Of a DNA stretch of 38,434 bases, positions 31,181 through 38,434 are shown one piece after another (positions within the stretch are counted from its first letter, which is position 1; each line of letters opens with the position of its first letter). Origin of the DNA: an uncultured Alistipes sp. (GTDB lineage: Bacteria > Bacteroidota > Bacteroidia > Bacteroidales > UBA932); NCBI GenBank assembly GCA_900544195.1, contig UQUJ01000022.1:1-38434 (forward strand), written 5' to 3'. Made by a program: the position numbers and the translations under genes. The notes under the pieces were generated by a model that worked only from the letters and a program-made list of their open reading frames with translations, made no database searches and was not told the DNA's origin.

Positions 31181-32830
31181 TTACTTGTAGTACTCGGCGA
31201 ACTCGATGTCCTTGGTGGCCTGCTCTGCAAGAGCCCTGTCTTTCTTGGCCACAGAGTCGAGCCAGGTCTTTACCTGATCGAAGTTGCCCTGACGGGCAGC
31301 GATGATGGCTCTGAGGTAGTCAACCTTGGCGTCCTTGCAGTGAGCGGCCTTGAATGCCTTGTCAAGCTGGTCTGTGAGGATGTAGGCGAGGACAGTGTTG
31401 TGGCAGCAGCCCTTTACGTCCTTGAGGTCCTGAACGGCTTTGTCGTAGTCACCGGTGAGGATGTCAACAACGCCCATGTTGGCCTTGGCGGCGTCTGTGC
31501 CGGCCTTCTTGAAGTTCTTGACGGCTGTCTGGTAGTCACCCTTGCGAAGGGCGATCACACCAAGAGCGTTGGTGAGGTCAGCATCCTTTGTCTGCACATC
31601 GGCGAAAGCCTTCTCGGCCTTCTTCACGTTGCCATCGTTGAGGTAAGCTACCGCGAGGTTGAACCTTGCCTTGTCGCTGTCGTACTTTGTGATGGCCTTG
31701 TTGTAAAGCTTAACCTTTCCGTCAAGGCTCTTGTTGAGGGCGGCGGCGTGCAGGAGAGCCGGCTCGTCAAGGATGTCGATGTTGCTCTCGACCAGTTCGG
31801 CGAGTTCGTCGGCCGTGTAGTTCTTGAACTCAACGTTGGCGATGAACCTCGCGCGGCGGAGCTCAGGGAGAACACCGCTCTTAAGCTCGGTGTAAACGGA
31901 AGACATGTTCTTGATTTCGCTCTCACGTACGGAAGGATCGCTGTACATTGAAAGGACTCGGAGGATAAGATCCTTGTCCTCGATGTCTGAGTTCTGGACG
32001 AGTTCCTGGAAGCCTTCCCAGTCCTGTCCGATGCTCTTTACCTCTGGATCGGCGACATCCTTGCCCTTCATCACCTTGTCCCAAGCCTTGTCGGCGGACT
32101 TTGAACGCTTCTCGGAGAGGGTGTTGTTGAGCTTCTCGCCACCGTCAGGTGAAGCGTAGGCGACAACCTCTGTGCCCACGAGGGTCTTTCTCTCGTTGCC
32201 CTTGATCTCCTCAAGAGCGCTCTGGAAATCCTTGATGGACTGTCCCTTGAGTTGCTTTGACTGAACGTTGGCAGAGTTGATGTTGTAGAGAATCTGGCCT
32301 TCGGCGGTCTGCTGGAGGACAGCCTGATAACCGTCAGCCTTGAAAGGAACCTGACCGGCCGCCTTCACGAGCATGTAGGTCGTGTTGACACCGTCGGCGA
32401 CCTTCTTTACAGGAAGCTTGTAAGCCTTCTTCTTGTACTTCGCGATTCCGCGGAGCTCAAGGTGAGACTGCTCCATGCCTTTTACATAGTCGAAGTGAAC
32501 CTTTTCAGTGACAGTGCCACCGGCTTTGGCGACAACCTTGTAGTTGTCCTTCACCTTCTCGCCCTGGTACATGAAAGGAGTCATCTTGGCCTCTCCGCCG
32601 TCATAGACGAGCACTGGAGTGACCTCAAGGATGGCCTTTGGATGGAAATACTTCTCCGGATAGGTCACCGTGACTGTGGCGTCGATGTTGCCGGCCACAC
32701 ACTCCAGAACCGCAGGGTCACACTTTACGGTCACATTGTCAGCAAGTTCAGCCATCTTCTCGGCTGAAGAGCATGCTACCGCAGCCATTCCGATGAGAGC
32801 CGCGGCGAAAATTTTGAGTGTCTTTCTCAT
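31181..32830 (-). CDS. OmpA-like/tetratricopeptide repeat lipoprotein
   Basis: A 549-aa lipoprotein. The ATG at 32830 gives a lipoprotein signal (RKTLKIFAAALIGMAAVAC, lipobox AVAC). Residues about 170-250 resemble the OmpA C-terminal peptidoglycan-binding fold: VVAYASPDGGEKLNNTLSEKRSKSA is close to the usual GYASPEG...N..LS..RA pattern. From about residue 330 there are helical TPR-like repeats (KAITKYDSDKARFNLAVAYLNDGNVKKAEKAF, IALRKGDYQTAVKNFKKAG, LTGDYDKAVQDLKDV). It probably links the outer membrane or its complexes to the cell wall. The first 16 codons of the longer frame are upstream leader. It is divergent from the sigma-54-type activator. Codon use is strongly biased, suggesting high expression. 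Confidence 0.82.
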   Translation of the reverse strand: MRKTLKIFAAALIGMAAVACSSAEKMAELADNVTVKCDPAVLECVAGNIDATVTVTYPEKYFHPKAILEVTPVLVYDGGEAKMTPFMYQGEKVKDNYKVVAKAGGTVTEKVHFDYVKGMEQSHLELRGIAKYKKKAYKLPVKKVADGVNTTYMLVKAAGQVPFKADGYQAVLQQTAEGQILYNINSANVQSKQLKGQSIKDFQSALEEIKGNERKTLVGTEVVAYASPDGGEKLNNTLSEKRSKSADKAWDKVMKGKDVADPEVKSIGQDWEGFQELVQNSDIEDKDLILRVLSMYSDPSVRESEIKNMSSVYTELKSGVLPELRRARFIANVEFKNYTADELAELVESNIDILDEPALLHAAALNKSLDGKVKLYNKAITKYDSDKARFNLAVAYLNDGNVKKAEKAFADVQTKDADLTNALGVIALRKGDYQTAVKNFKKAGTDAAKANMGVVDILTGDYDKAVQDLKDVKGCCHNTVLAYILTDQLDKAFKAAHCKDAKVDYLRAIIAARQGNFDQVKTWLDSVAKKDRALAEQATKDIEFAEYYK

Positions 32831-32877
32831 ATTACTAATGATTAAAGATTGCATTCCAAATGCTACTAACAAATACA

Positions 32878-32906
32878 CAAAGATAATTATTATTTTGTTA
32901 ACTTTG
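32878..32906. promoter_or_regulatory. Divergent -7 boxes for the TPR lipoprotein and the activator gene
   Basis: Minus strand TATCTTTG (complement of 32878-32885) faces the lipoprotein gene; plus strand TAACTTTG (32899-32906) lies 20 nt before the activator ATG at 32927. The two boxes are 13 nt apart, so polymerases at the two promoters would probably compete. Clear -33 boxes at 19 nt are not seen. Confidence 0.6.
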
Positions 32907-32926
32907 CCAAACTCTGAGCAAATACT

Positions 32927-34177
32927 ATGGACTCACAAGAACTGCAAAGACTTAAAAACAAATACGACATCATCGGCAATGATGCCGCCCTTAACAGAGC
33001 ACTGGAGACGGCCGTGGCCGTCGCCCCGACAGACCTTACTGTCCTGGTCACCGGTGAAAGCGGTGTCGGCAAGGAGAATATTCCTAAGATCATTCACCAG
33101 AACAGCCTCCGCAAGGGTAGCAAATACTTTGCCATAAACTGCGGCGCCATCCCGGAAGGCACGATTGACTCTGAACTTTTCGGTCATGAGAAGGGATCTT
33201 TCACCGGGGCGATCGAGACAAGGAAAGGGTATTTCGAGGAGGCGGACGGAGGCACTCTCTTTCTGGATGAGATCGGTGAGCTGCCGATGGCCTCTCAGGC
33301 GAAGCTGTTGAGGGTCCTGCAAAGCGGGGAGTTCATCAAGGTTGGTTCCTCGAAGGTTCAGAAGACAGATGTGAGGGTCATCGCGGCCACGAATGTCAAC
33401 CTGCTCTACGCCGTCGGAAAGGGAAAGTTCAGGGAAGACTTGTATTATAGGCTCAACGCAATCCAGATACTCATGCCGTCCCTGCGTGAGCGCAAGGAGG
33501 ACATCTATCTGCTGTTCAGAAAGTTCACATCCGATTTCTCGGAGAAGTACGGCATGGGAAAGGTGACTCTGACCAACGATGCGATCGACATGCTGATAAA
33601 CTACCGTTGGCCGGGCAACATCCGTCAGCTCAAGAATATAGCCGAGACAGTCACCGCGCTGGAGTCGGAAAAACTTTCCCGCTCGTCGGAGAAGTGCGTG
33701 GTCGATTCAAAGACGCTGGCTCTTTACATGCCTAAGGAAGAGACCACCCTCCTTCCTGTCATGGCTTCCGAACCGTCCGCCGCCCAGAACATGCCTGATT
33801 CCGACAAGCAGATGATAATCAAGGCCATCTTCGACCTCAAGCAGGAAGTTGACCGTCTGAAGGCAAGGCTGGATTCCACACAAGAATCAGTGCCGGCCCT
33901 TCGTCCTGCCCTGCATCCTTCGCCGGAGCCGGAGGAGGCCGAATGGCAGGGTCTCGGCGCGCCGGTCACAAGCGGAGAGATCGGCAAGGTTGTGGACATC
34001 CGCGCGGAGGAGGCCAAGGCGCAGGATCTTTCGTTGAGAAAGTCAAATCTGGAGATGATTGTCAAAGCCTTGGAAAAACACGGTGGCAACCGTAAGCTCG
34101 CCGCCCGGGAGGTCGGAATCTCCGAGCGGACCTTGTACCGTTGGATAGAGAAGTACCATCTTGACTCAAAGCCGTAA
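32927..34177 (+). CDS. Sigma-54-type (AAA+) transcriptional activator without a sensor domain
   Basis: The 416-aa protein starts almost directly with the AAA+ domain. Walker A is GESGVGKE (residues about 43-50), followed by the sigma-54 contact loop GSFTGA (Ser for the usual Ala), Walker B GGTLFLDEIGE, sensor and Arg-finger region FREDLYYRLN, and WPGNIRQLKN near residue 228. A variable linker (about residues 250-360) leads to a Fis-type helix-turn-helix, GGNRKLAAREVGISERTLYRWIEKY. There is no N-terminal receiver, GAF or PAS domain, so it is not a two-component regulator. Its stop overlaps the start of lptE (TAATG), so they are probably coupled. This order with lptE and secG is, as I recall, common in Bacteroidota. 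Its target genes are unknown. Confidence 0.92.
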   Translation: MDSQELQRLKNKYDIIGNDAALNRALETAVAVAPTDLTVLVTGESGVGKENIPKIIHQNSLRKGSKYFAINCGAIPEGTIDSELFGHEKGSFTGAIETRKGYFEEADGGTLFLDEIGELPMASQAKLLRVLQSGEFIKVGSSKVQKTDVRVIAATNVNLLYAVGKGKFREDLYYRLNAIQILMPSLRERKEDIYLLFRKFTSDFSEKYGMGKVTLTNDAIDMLINYRWPGNIRQLKNIAETVTALESEKLSRSSEKCVVDSKTLALYMPKEETTLLPVMASEPSAAQNMPDSDKQMIIKAIFDLKQEVDRLKARLDSTQESVPALRPALHPSPEPEEAEWQGLGAPVTSGEIGKVVDIRAEEAKAQDLSLRKSNLEMIVKALEKHGGNRKLAAREVGISERTLYRWIEKYHLDSKP

Positions 34178-34698
34178 TGAAAATGAATATTAATAAATGT
34201 CTTGTAGCGCTGATTCTGGTGGTGGCCGCCGTTCTTGGGGGCTGCTCTTTCGTGCATTACTCGTTTTCGGGCACGTCCATTCAGGCAGATGTCAAGACGG
34301 TGACAATCAATTATTTTGAATATAAGGCCCTAAAGGTGAACCCTAACCTCAGCAATGACCTCACCGAGGCCATGAGGGACAAGTTCCGCAAGCTGACCAA
34401 ACTGGAACAGGTCGAGATGGACGGGGATCTGGAGCTTCAGGGCGAGATCACAGGCTATGAGGTCAGGGCAGCGGCGGTGACAGCAAACGAGGTCGCCGCG
34501 CAGAACCGTCTTACTGTCACCGTGAAACTGAAGTTCACCAACAGGAAGTACCCCGAGGATGATTTCGAGAAGGATTTCTCGGCATATTCGGACTACGATT
34601 CCACCAATGCCTTGGACGCTGTTGAATCGACTCTGTGTCAAGAGATAATCGACAAATTGGTGGAGGACATGTTCAACGCGAGTGTGGCCCAGTGGTAG
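34177..34698 (+). CDS. lptE: LPS-assembly lipoprotein LptE
   Basis: A 173-aa outer-membrane lipoprotein that plugs the LptD channel for lipopolysaccharide insertion. Lipobox VLGGC, Cys near residue 23. The Bacteroidota LptE pattern is clear: HYSFSGTSIQADVKTVTINYFEYKA, VNPNLSNDLTEAMRDKFRKLT, GDLELQGEITGYEV, NRLTVTVKLKFTN. It overlaps the activator stop codon by one base; a second Met at 34183 is a possible start. The next gene begins 1 nt after its stop. Confidence 0.9.
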   Translation: MKMNINKCLVALILVVAAVLGGCSFVHYSFSGTSIQADVKTVTINYFEYKALKVNPNLSNDLTEAMRDKFRKLTKLEQVEMDGDLELQGEITGYEVRAAAVTANEVAAQNRLTVTVKLKFTNRKYPEDDFEKDFSAYSDYDSTNALDAVESTLCQEIIDKLVEDMFNASVAQW

Positions 34699-34699
34699 T

Positions 34700-35479
34700 A
34701 TGGAAGGGAAGAAACTGAATCTTGGATCCTTGACCATGGACGAGCTGACAGGGGTGATCAATCTTTACCCTTGGTTCGGCGGCGCCCGCAAGGAATTGTG
34801 TGTCCGGATGGCCAAGGTTGGAGGCGGCGAATGGGGAAAGGCACAGTATTCAGACGCGGCCATGTACGTGGTGTCCAGGACGTTGATCTCAGACATCGTA
34901 CGTTCCGCCAGGAAAGAGGACTACTCCGACAAGGACGTGGAGCGTCTTATCAAGGAATATATCAGGCCTGATGCCGGTGCCATTCGACAGGCTCGGGGAC
35001 CGGAGGATCCGGCTGCGGGGCAATCATCTTCGCCCCTCTGGCAAGCACGGCATCCGGCCGCGGAATCTGTGGCTGCAGGGCGAACATCCACGGTCGCTGA
35101 GCCTGTCGTCCGGCAAGGCTCACCAACCATCGAAGCGCCGGTGGAGGCGCAGGAATATTCATCCACACGGCCTGCCGCCTACAACCGCACTGTGCGCGCC
35201 GCGGGCGGGGACTTTTTCTCCCCGGAGCAGTACGCCTCCGTGAGAAAAGACGAGGACAACGTCTTCTCCCGCTTTAAGTCCGAACGCAGCGATGAGCCGG
35301 AAGGCCGGCAATGGGAGGATCCGGAGTTTGGCTTCTGCACCGAGACACTGGCCGCCATATATGCGGATCAAGGCTATTTTGCTGAGGCAAAGAAGATTTA
35401 TTCCCGACTTGTCTTGCGATATCCGGAAAAAAGTGCTTACTTTGCATCCCTTATTGAAAAATTGCAACAGGAAAATTAA
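34700..35479 (+). CDS. Hypothetical protein with REP-like low-complexity linker and TPR-like C-terminus
   Basis: A 259-aa cytosolic protein, no signal or membrane span. The frame extends to a GTG inside lptE; I use ATG 34700 (MEGKKLNLGSLTMDEL), 1 nt after lptE. The N-terminal 90 residues or so look folded (INLYPWFGGARKELCVRM). Residues about 95-180 are low-complexity, rich in Pro, Ala, Gly, Ser and Gln, and are encoded by DNA containing an inverted pair of REP-like sequences (34983-35003 and 35092-35108). The C-terminal part, TETLAAIYADQGYFAEAKKIYSRLVLRYPEKSAYF, is TPR-like. A gene in this place between lptE and secG is usual in the phylum; function unknown. Confidence 0.75.
   Translation: MEGKKLNLGSLTMDELTGVINLYPWFGGARKELCVRMAKVGGGEWGKAQYSDAAMYVVSRTLISDIVRSARKEDYSDKDVERLIKEYIRPDAGAIRQARGPEDPAAGQSSSPLWQARHPAAESVAAGRTSTVAEPVVRQGSPTIEAPVEAQEYSSTRPAAYNRTVRAAGGDFFSPEQYASVRKDEDNVFSRFKSERSDEPEGRQWEDPEFGFCTETLAAIYADQGYFAEAKKIYSRLVLRYPEKSAYFASLIEKLQQEN
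34983..35108. repeat. REP-like inverted pair inside the coding sequence
   Basis: CGACAGGCTC (34985-34994) and GAGCCTGTCG (35099-35108) are exact complements. Their flanks, GGGGACC at the left copy and GGTCGCT at the right copy, extend the likeness to the repeat at 25337. The reading frame stays open through both. Confidence 0.6.
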
Positions 35480-35490
35480 AATTTAAGAAT

Positions 35491-35841
35491 ATGTTTACAT
35501 TCCTAACAGTTTTTATTGTCATCGCGGCGATCCTTCTGATCATCGTCGTGTTGCTTCAGAACGGCAAGGGACAGGGAATGGCCAGTAACTTTACTTCAGC
35601 CAACCAGACTCTTGGCGTAAGACAGACCGCTGACATCCTTGAGAAGGTGTCATGGGGGCTTGTCACATTCATTCTCGTTGTCTCAATCATCTCGTCGTTC
35701 ACAACCAGAACAACCGTGTCCGGCGTTGACGTGACCGATAAGATCGAGAACACGGCCACCCAGCCTGAATTCCCTTCAGCTCCTGTGCAGCAGGCAAATC
35801 CGGCTCAGGAAGATCCGGCTGCAGAGACGCCTGTCAAGTAA
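35491..35841 (+). CDS. secG: Preprotein translocase subunit SecG
   Basis: A 116-aa inner-membrane subunit of SecYEG with two spans (TFLTVFIVIAAILLIIVVLL near the N-terminus and WGLVTFILVVSIISSF near 55-70) and the hallmark LLQNGKGQGMASNF between them. The C-terminal tail (residues about 75-116) is Pro/Ala/Glu-rich and periplasmic or cytosolic; such tails are common here. It follows the hypothetical gene by 11 nt and ends the activator-lptE unit; a terminator follows. Confidence 0.94.
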   Translation: MFTFLTVFIVIAAILLIIVVLLQNGKGQGMASNFTSANQTLGVRQTADILEKVSWGLVTFILVVSIISSFTTRTTVSGVDVTDKIENTATQPEFPSAPVQQANPAQEDPAAETPVK

Positions 35842-35886
35842 CTGACATTTTGTCAGCCTTCGGGCTGTGGAACATAATTTGACTTT

Positions 35887-35919
35887 AAGCCGTTTGGTCT
35901 TCGGGCCGGACGGCTTTTT
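35887..35919 (+). terminator. Terminator after secG
   Basis: AAGCCGT (35887-35893) with ACGGCTT (35910-35916), an inner GGTC-TTCG-GGCC hairpin, followed by TTTTT (35915-35919). Confidence 0.88.
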
Positions 35920-35988
35920 GAATGCCGTCACGTGAACCGGCTTTGGGCCGGGAGCGGAAGTGTCCCGAGACCGAAAAGGAAAGTAATT

Positions 35989-38184
35989 ATGGAAAACAAT
36001 ACAAGCAACAAATCATTGGAGTTCTTGCCTAAATTCGCCATCAATCTCAACGAACAAGCAGCGAAGGGGAAACTTGATCCTGTCATCGGCAGGGACGAGG
36101 AGATCAGAAGGGTTCTGCAGATTCTGAGCAGGAGAACCAAGAACAATCCTATTCTTGTAGGTGAGCCGGGTGTCGGTAAGACAGCCATCTCCGAGGGCAT
36201 TGCCCAGAAGATCGTGGATGGCGACGTGCCGGAGAACCTTAAGAGCAAGAAAGTATATTCATTGGACATGGGTGCCTTGATCGCCGGTGCGAAGTACCAG
36301 GGCGAGTTCGAGGAGCGTCTGAAGGGCGTTGTCAAGGAAGTCGTTGACAGCGCGGGCGAGATCATCCTGTTCATCGATGAGATCCACACCCTTGTGGGAG
36401 CCGGCCGTTCGTCCGGAGCGATGGATGCCTCCAACATCCTGAAGCCGGCCTTGGCCAGAGGTGAGCTGAGGACAATCGGTTCGACCACACTTGACGAGTA
36501 CCAGAAGTACTTCGAGGCCGACAAGGCGCTTGAGAGGCGTTTCCAGATGGTGCTGGTGGACGAGCCGTCTCCGGCCGAGTCGATCGCCATCCTTAGAGGC
36601 CTTAAGGAGAAGTACGAGAACCATCACCGCGTGAAGATCGAGGATGACGCGCTGATCGCCGCCGTCAATCTTTCACACAGGTACATCACGAACAGGTTCC
36701 TGCCGGACAAGGCCATCGACCTTGTGGACGAGGCCGCTTCAAAGCTCCGTCTGGAGATGAACTCCGTTCCGGAGCCTATCGCCGAACTCAACAGTGACAT
36801 CCGTCAGCTGGAGATCGAGAAGGAGGCCATCAAGCGTGAGGGTACCTCTCTGAAGTCTGAGAAGATAGAGAAGGAACTCGCTGACAAAATGGCTGAGAAA
36901 GAGAGCCTTATGAAGCGGTGGAATGATGAGAGAAGCATTCTTTCCGGTCTTCAGGAGGCACGTCAGAAGATCGAGGACTACAAGATCGAGTCTCAGGCCG
37001 CGGAAAGGGCTGGAGATTACGGTAAGGTGGCTGAACTCCGCTACGGCAAGATCGCCGAGGCTCAGAAGAAGATCGACGAACTGACCCAAAAACAGGCTGA
37101 GATCAAGGATCCGATTGTCACCGAGGCGGTTACTCCTCAGGACATCGCCGAGGTCGTGGCCAAATGGACCGGCATCCCGGTGCAGAAGATGCTTGAGAGC
37201 GAGAAGGAGAAACTTCTCCGCATCGAGAGCGAGCTGCACAAGAGGGTCGTAGGTCAGGATCAGGCCATCCAGGCCGTGGCTGATGCTGTACGCCGCAGCA
37301 GGGCCGGGCTTTCCAACGAGAAGAAACCGATTGGATCATTCCTCTTCATGGGTACGACCGGTGTCGGTAAGACGGAGCTGGCAAAGGCTCTTGCGGAGTT
37401 CTTGTTCAACGATGAGAACATGATCACGAGAATCGACATGAGTGAGTACCAGGAGCGGCACACTGTCAGCCGTCTTGTCGGCGCTCCTCCGGGATACGTC
37501 GGTTACGATGAGGGCGGACAGCTTACCGAGGCCGTAAGGCGCAAACCTTACTCGGTCATCCTTTTGGATGAGATCGAGAAAGCCCATCCGGATGTGTTCA
37601 ACGTGCTTCTGCAGGTGCTTGATGACGGTCGTCTGACCGACAACAAGGGGCGTACGGTTGACTTCAAGAACACCATCCTGATCATGACCTCCAATGTCGG
37701 ATCTGACATCATACAAGGCTATATGGACAGACTTCCTGCCGTTGGACGGCCAGGTGCCGATCCTGCCGGGGAGATGAGGGCGATCGCCACGAGGCGTGAG
37801 CTTCTGGATGAGTGCAAGGAGAAGGTGATGGATGTACTCAAGACTACGGTAAGACCGGAGTTCCTGAACAGAATCGATGAGATCATCATGTTTGATCCGC
37901 TTACCCAGAACGACATCCGTGAGATCCTTCACATCCAGATGAAGCAGCTTCAGAACAGGCTCTCGGAAGAAGGTGTCACCATTGAGTTCACAAAGGCTTT
38001 CGAGGATCACATGGTCACTGGCGGTTACGATCCTGCATACGGCGCCCGTCCTATCAAGAGGTTGATGCAGCGTGAGCTTGTCAACCAGCTTGCCAAGGCC
38101 ATACTTGCGGGAACCGTCCACAAGGATTCCGTCATCGAGGTTGATGTGGCCGGTGGCCAGATTGTCCTGAACGACAAGAAATAA
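35989..38184 (+). CDS. clpB: ClpB disaggregase lacking the N-terminal domain
   Basis: The 731-aa AAA+ unfoldase rescues aggregated proteins with DnaK. It has both ATPase domains: first Walker A GEPGVGKT (residues about 58-65) and Walker B ILFIDEIH; second Walker A GTTGVGKTE (about 464-472) and Walker B VILLDEIEKAHP. The long coiled M-domain between (about residues 265-390) is typical of ClpB rather than ClpA/C. The usual N-terminal substrate-binding domain (about 140-150 residues) is missing: translation from ATG 35989 gives MENNTSNKSLEFLPKFAINL and then the ClpB core. Upstream is a secG terminator, so this is not a truncated reading. The second domain's pore GYVGYDEGG is intact. The first domain has AISEG where AIVEG is usual. 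Confidence 0.93.
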   Translation: MENNTSNKSLEFLPKFAINLNEQAAKGKLDPVIGRDEEIRRVLQILSRRTKNNPILVGEPGVGKTAISEGIAQKIVDGDVPENLKSKKVYSLDMGALIAGAKYQGEFEERLKGVVKEVVDSAGEIILFIDEIHTLVGAGRSSGAMDASNILKPALARGELRTIGSTTLDEYQKYFEADKALERRFQMVLVDEPSPAESIAILRGLKEKYENHHRVKIEDDALIAAVNLSHRYITNRFLPDKAIDLVDEAASKLRLEMNSVPEPIAELNSDIRQLEIEKEAIKREGTSLKSEKIEKELADKMAEKESLMKRWNDERSILSGLQEARQKIEDYKIESQAAERAGDYGKVAELRYGKIAEAQKKIDELTQKQAEIKDPIVTEAVTPQDIAEVVAKWTGIPVQKMLESEKEKLLRIESELHKRVVGQDQAIQAVADAVRRSRAGLSNEKKPIGSFLFMGTTGVGKTELAKALAEFLFNDENMITRIDMSEYQERHTVSRLVGAPPGYVGYDEGGQLTEAVRRKPYSVILLDEIEKAHPDVFNVLLQVLDDGRLTDNKGRTVDFKNTILIMTSNVGSDIIQGYMDRLPAVGRPGADPAGEMRAIATRRELLDECKEKVMDVLKTTVRPEFLNRIDEIIMFDPLTQNDIREILHIQMKQLQNRLSEEGVTIEFTKAFEDHMVTGGYDPAYGARPIKRLMQRELVNQLAKAILAGTVHKDSVIEVDVAGGQIVLNDKK

Positions 38185-38238
38185 AATCCGTAAGATCTTC
38201 ACTGCCGGAGTGGCCATTGTCATAGACTATGTCCAAAG

Positions 38239-38312
38239 ATAGGCGAGTGCCCCTCTCCACCAGAATTTTGCACGTTACCAAAATTCTTGGGTGGAGAGGG
38301 GCACTCGCCTAT
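38239..38312. repeat. Long hairpin B with conserved apical core
   Basis: Left arm 38239-38270 and right arm 38279-38312 are complementary with a 2-nt bulge. The arm (ATAGGCGAGTGCCCCTCTCC) is unrelated to hairpin A's. The apical 22 nt (38264-38285: AATTTTG, then CACGTTAC, then CAAAATT) are the exact reverse complement of hairpin A's core at 2615-2636. It lies 54 nt after clpB. No T-run follows. Confidence 0.85.
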
Positions 38313-38416
38313 AGTGCAAAGCCTTTTCTATCTTCATTAATATCATTCAATGTAAGACGCACAAACGCGACAATGCTGATTAAGTAATCATTAAAAAATA
38401 ACTTGAACAATTTGTA

Positions 38417-38424
38417 TATCTTTA
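38417..38424 (+). promoter_or_regulatory. Possible -7 box at the window end
   Basis: TATCTTTA is close to TAnnTTTG and lies in AT-rich sequence. It may serve a gene beyond the window. The 38313-38434 segment contains no ORF that I can support. Confidence 0.3.
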
Positions 38425-38434
38425 TGGTCTATAT

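Overview
The window is an ordinary, gene-dense chromosomal segment of a member of the phylum Bacteroidota, most likely a Bacteroidales species with somewhat more G+C than A+T. Three things point there. The core order tRNAs-tuf-tRNA-Trp-secE-nusG-rplK-rplA-rplJ-rplL-rpoB-rpoC is typical of the phylum. Promoters follow the phylum-specific pattern TTTG, about 19 nt, TAnnTTTG, and starts lack clear Shine-Dalgarno sequences. Several proteins are lineage-typical (LptE, the long-tailed S16, a DUF4465-like lipoprotein, a GH78 enzyme). I see no prophage, transposase, CRISPR array or defence cluster.

Layout. 1-300: a nested inverted-repeat element, then folD (301-1161) and a LacI-type regulator (1414-2421). 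2404-2667: a 74-bp tandem repeat that begins inside the lacI stop region and runs into a long hairpin. 2706-15708, minus strand: one long transcription-translation operon, from a textbook promoter through four tRNAs, tuf, tRNA-Trp, secE, nusG, four ribosomal protein genes, rpoB and rpoC to a strong terminator. 15719-17587: dxs on the minus strand, divergent from two tandem paralogous MFS transporters (17688-20501). 20599-26247: a compact lysine/diaminopimelate operon, dapE-lysC-dapB-dapA-dapD-dapF, for the succinylase route. 26280-27781: a lipoprotein and a DUF975 membrane protein. 27791-28883: rpsP-rimM on the minus strand, divergent from tRNA-Leu. 29287-31029: a GH78-like glycosidase. 31181-32830: an OmpA/TPR lipoprotein, divergent from a sigma-54-type activator that leads into lptE, a hypothetical gene and secG (32927-35841). 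35989-38184: a ClpB chaperone without its N-terminal domain, followed by a second long hairpin.

The least explained features are in the DNA rather than the gene list. Two long hairpins 35.6 kb apart (2585-2667 and 38239-38312) have unrelated, self-complementary arms but an identical 22-nt apical core. The hexamer GAATAT/ATATTC occurs about 78 times, several-fold more than composition predicts. Its palindromic form GAATATTC occurs 8 times. It often brings rare ATA and TAT codons, and it is almost absent from the most highly expressed genes. A REP-like inverted pair lies in frame inside the hypothetical gene at 34700-35479. All motif counts and positions were made by eye and need a computed check.
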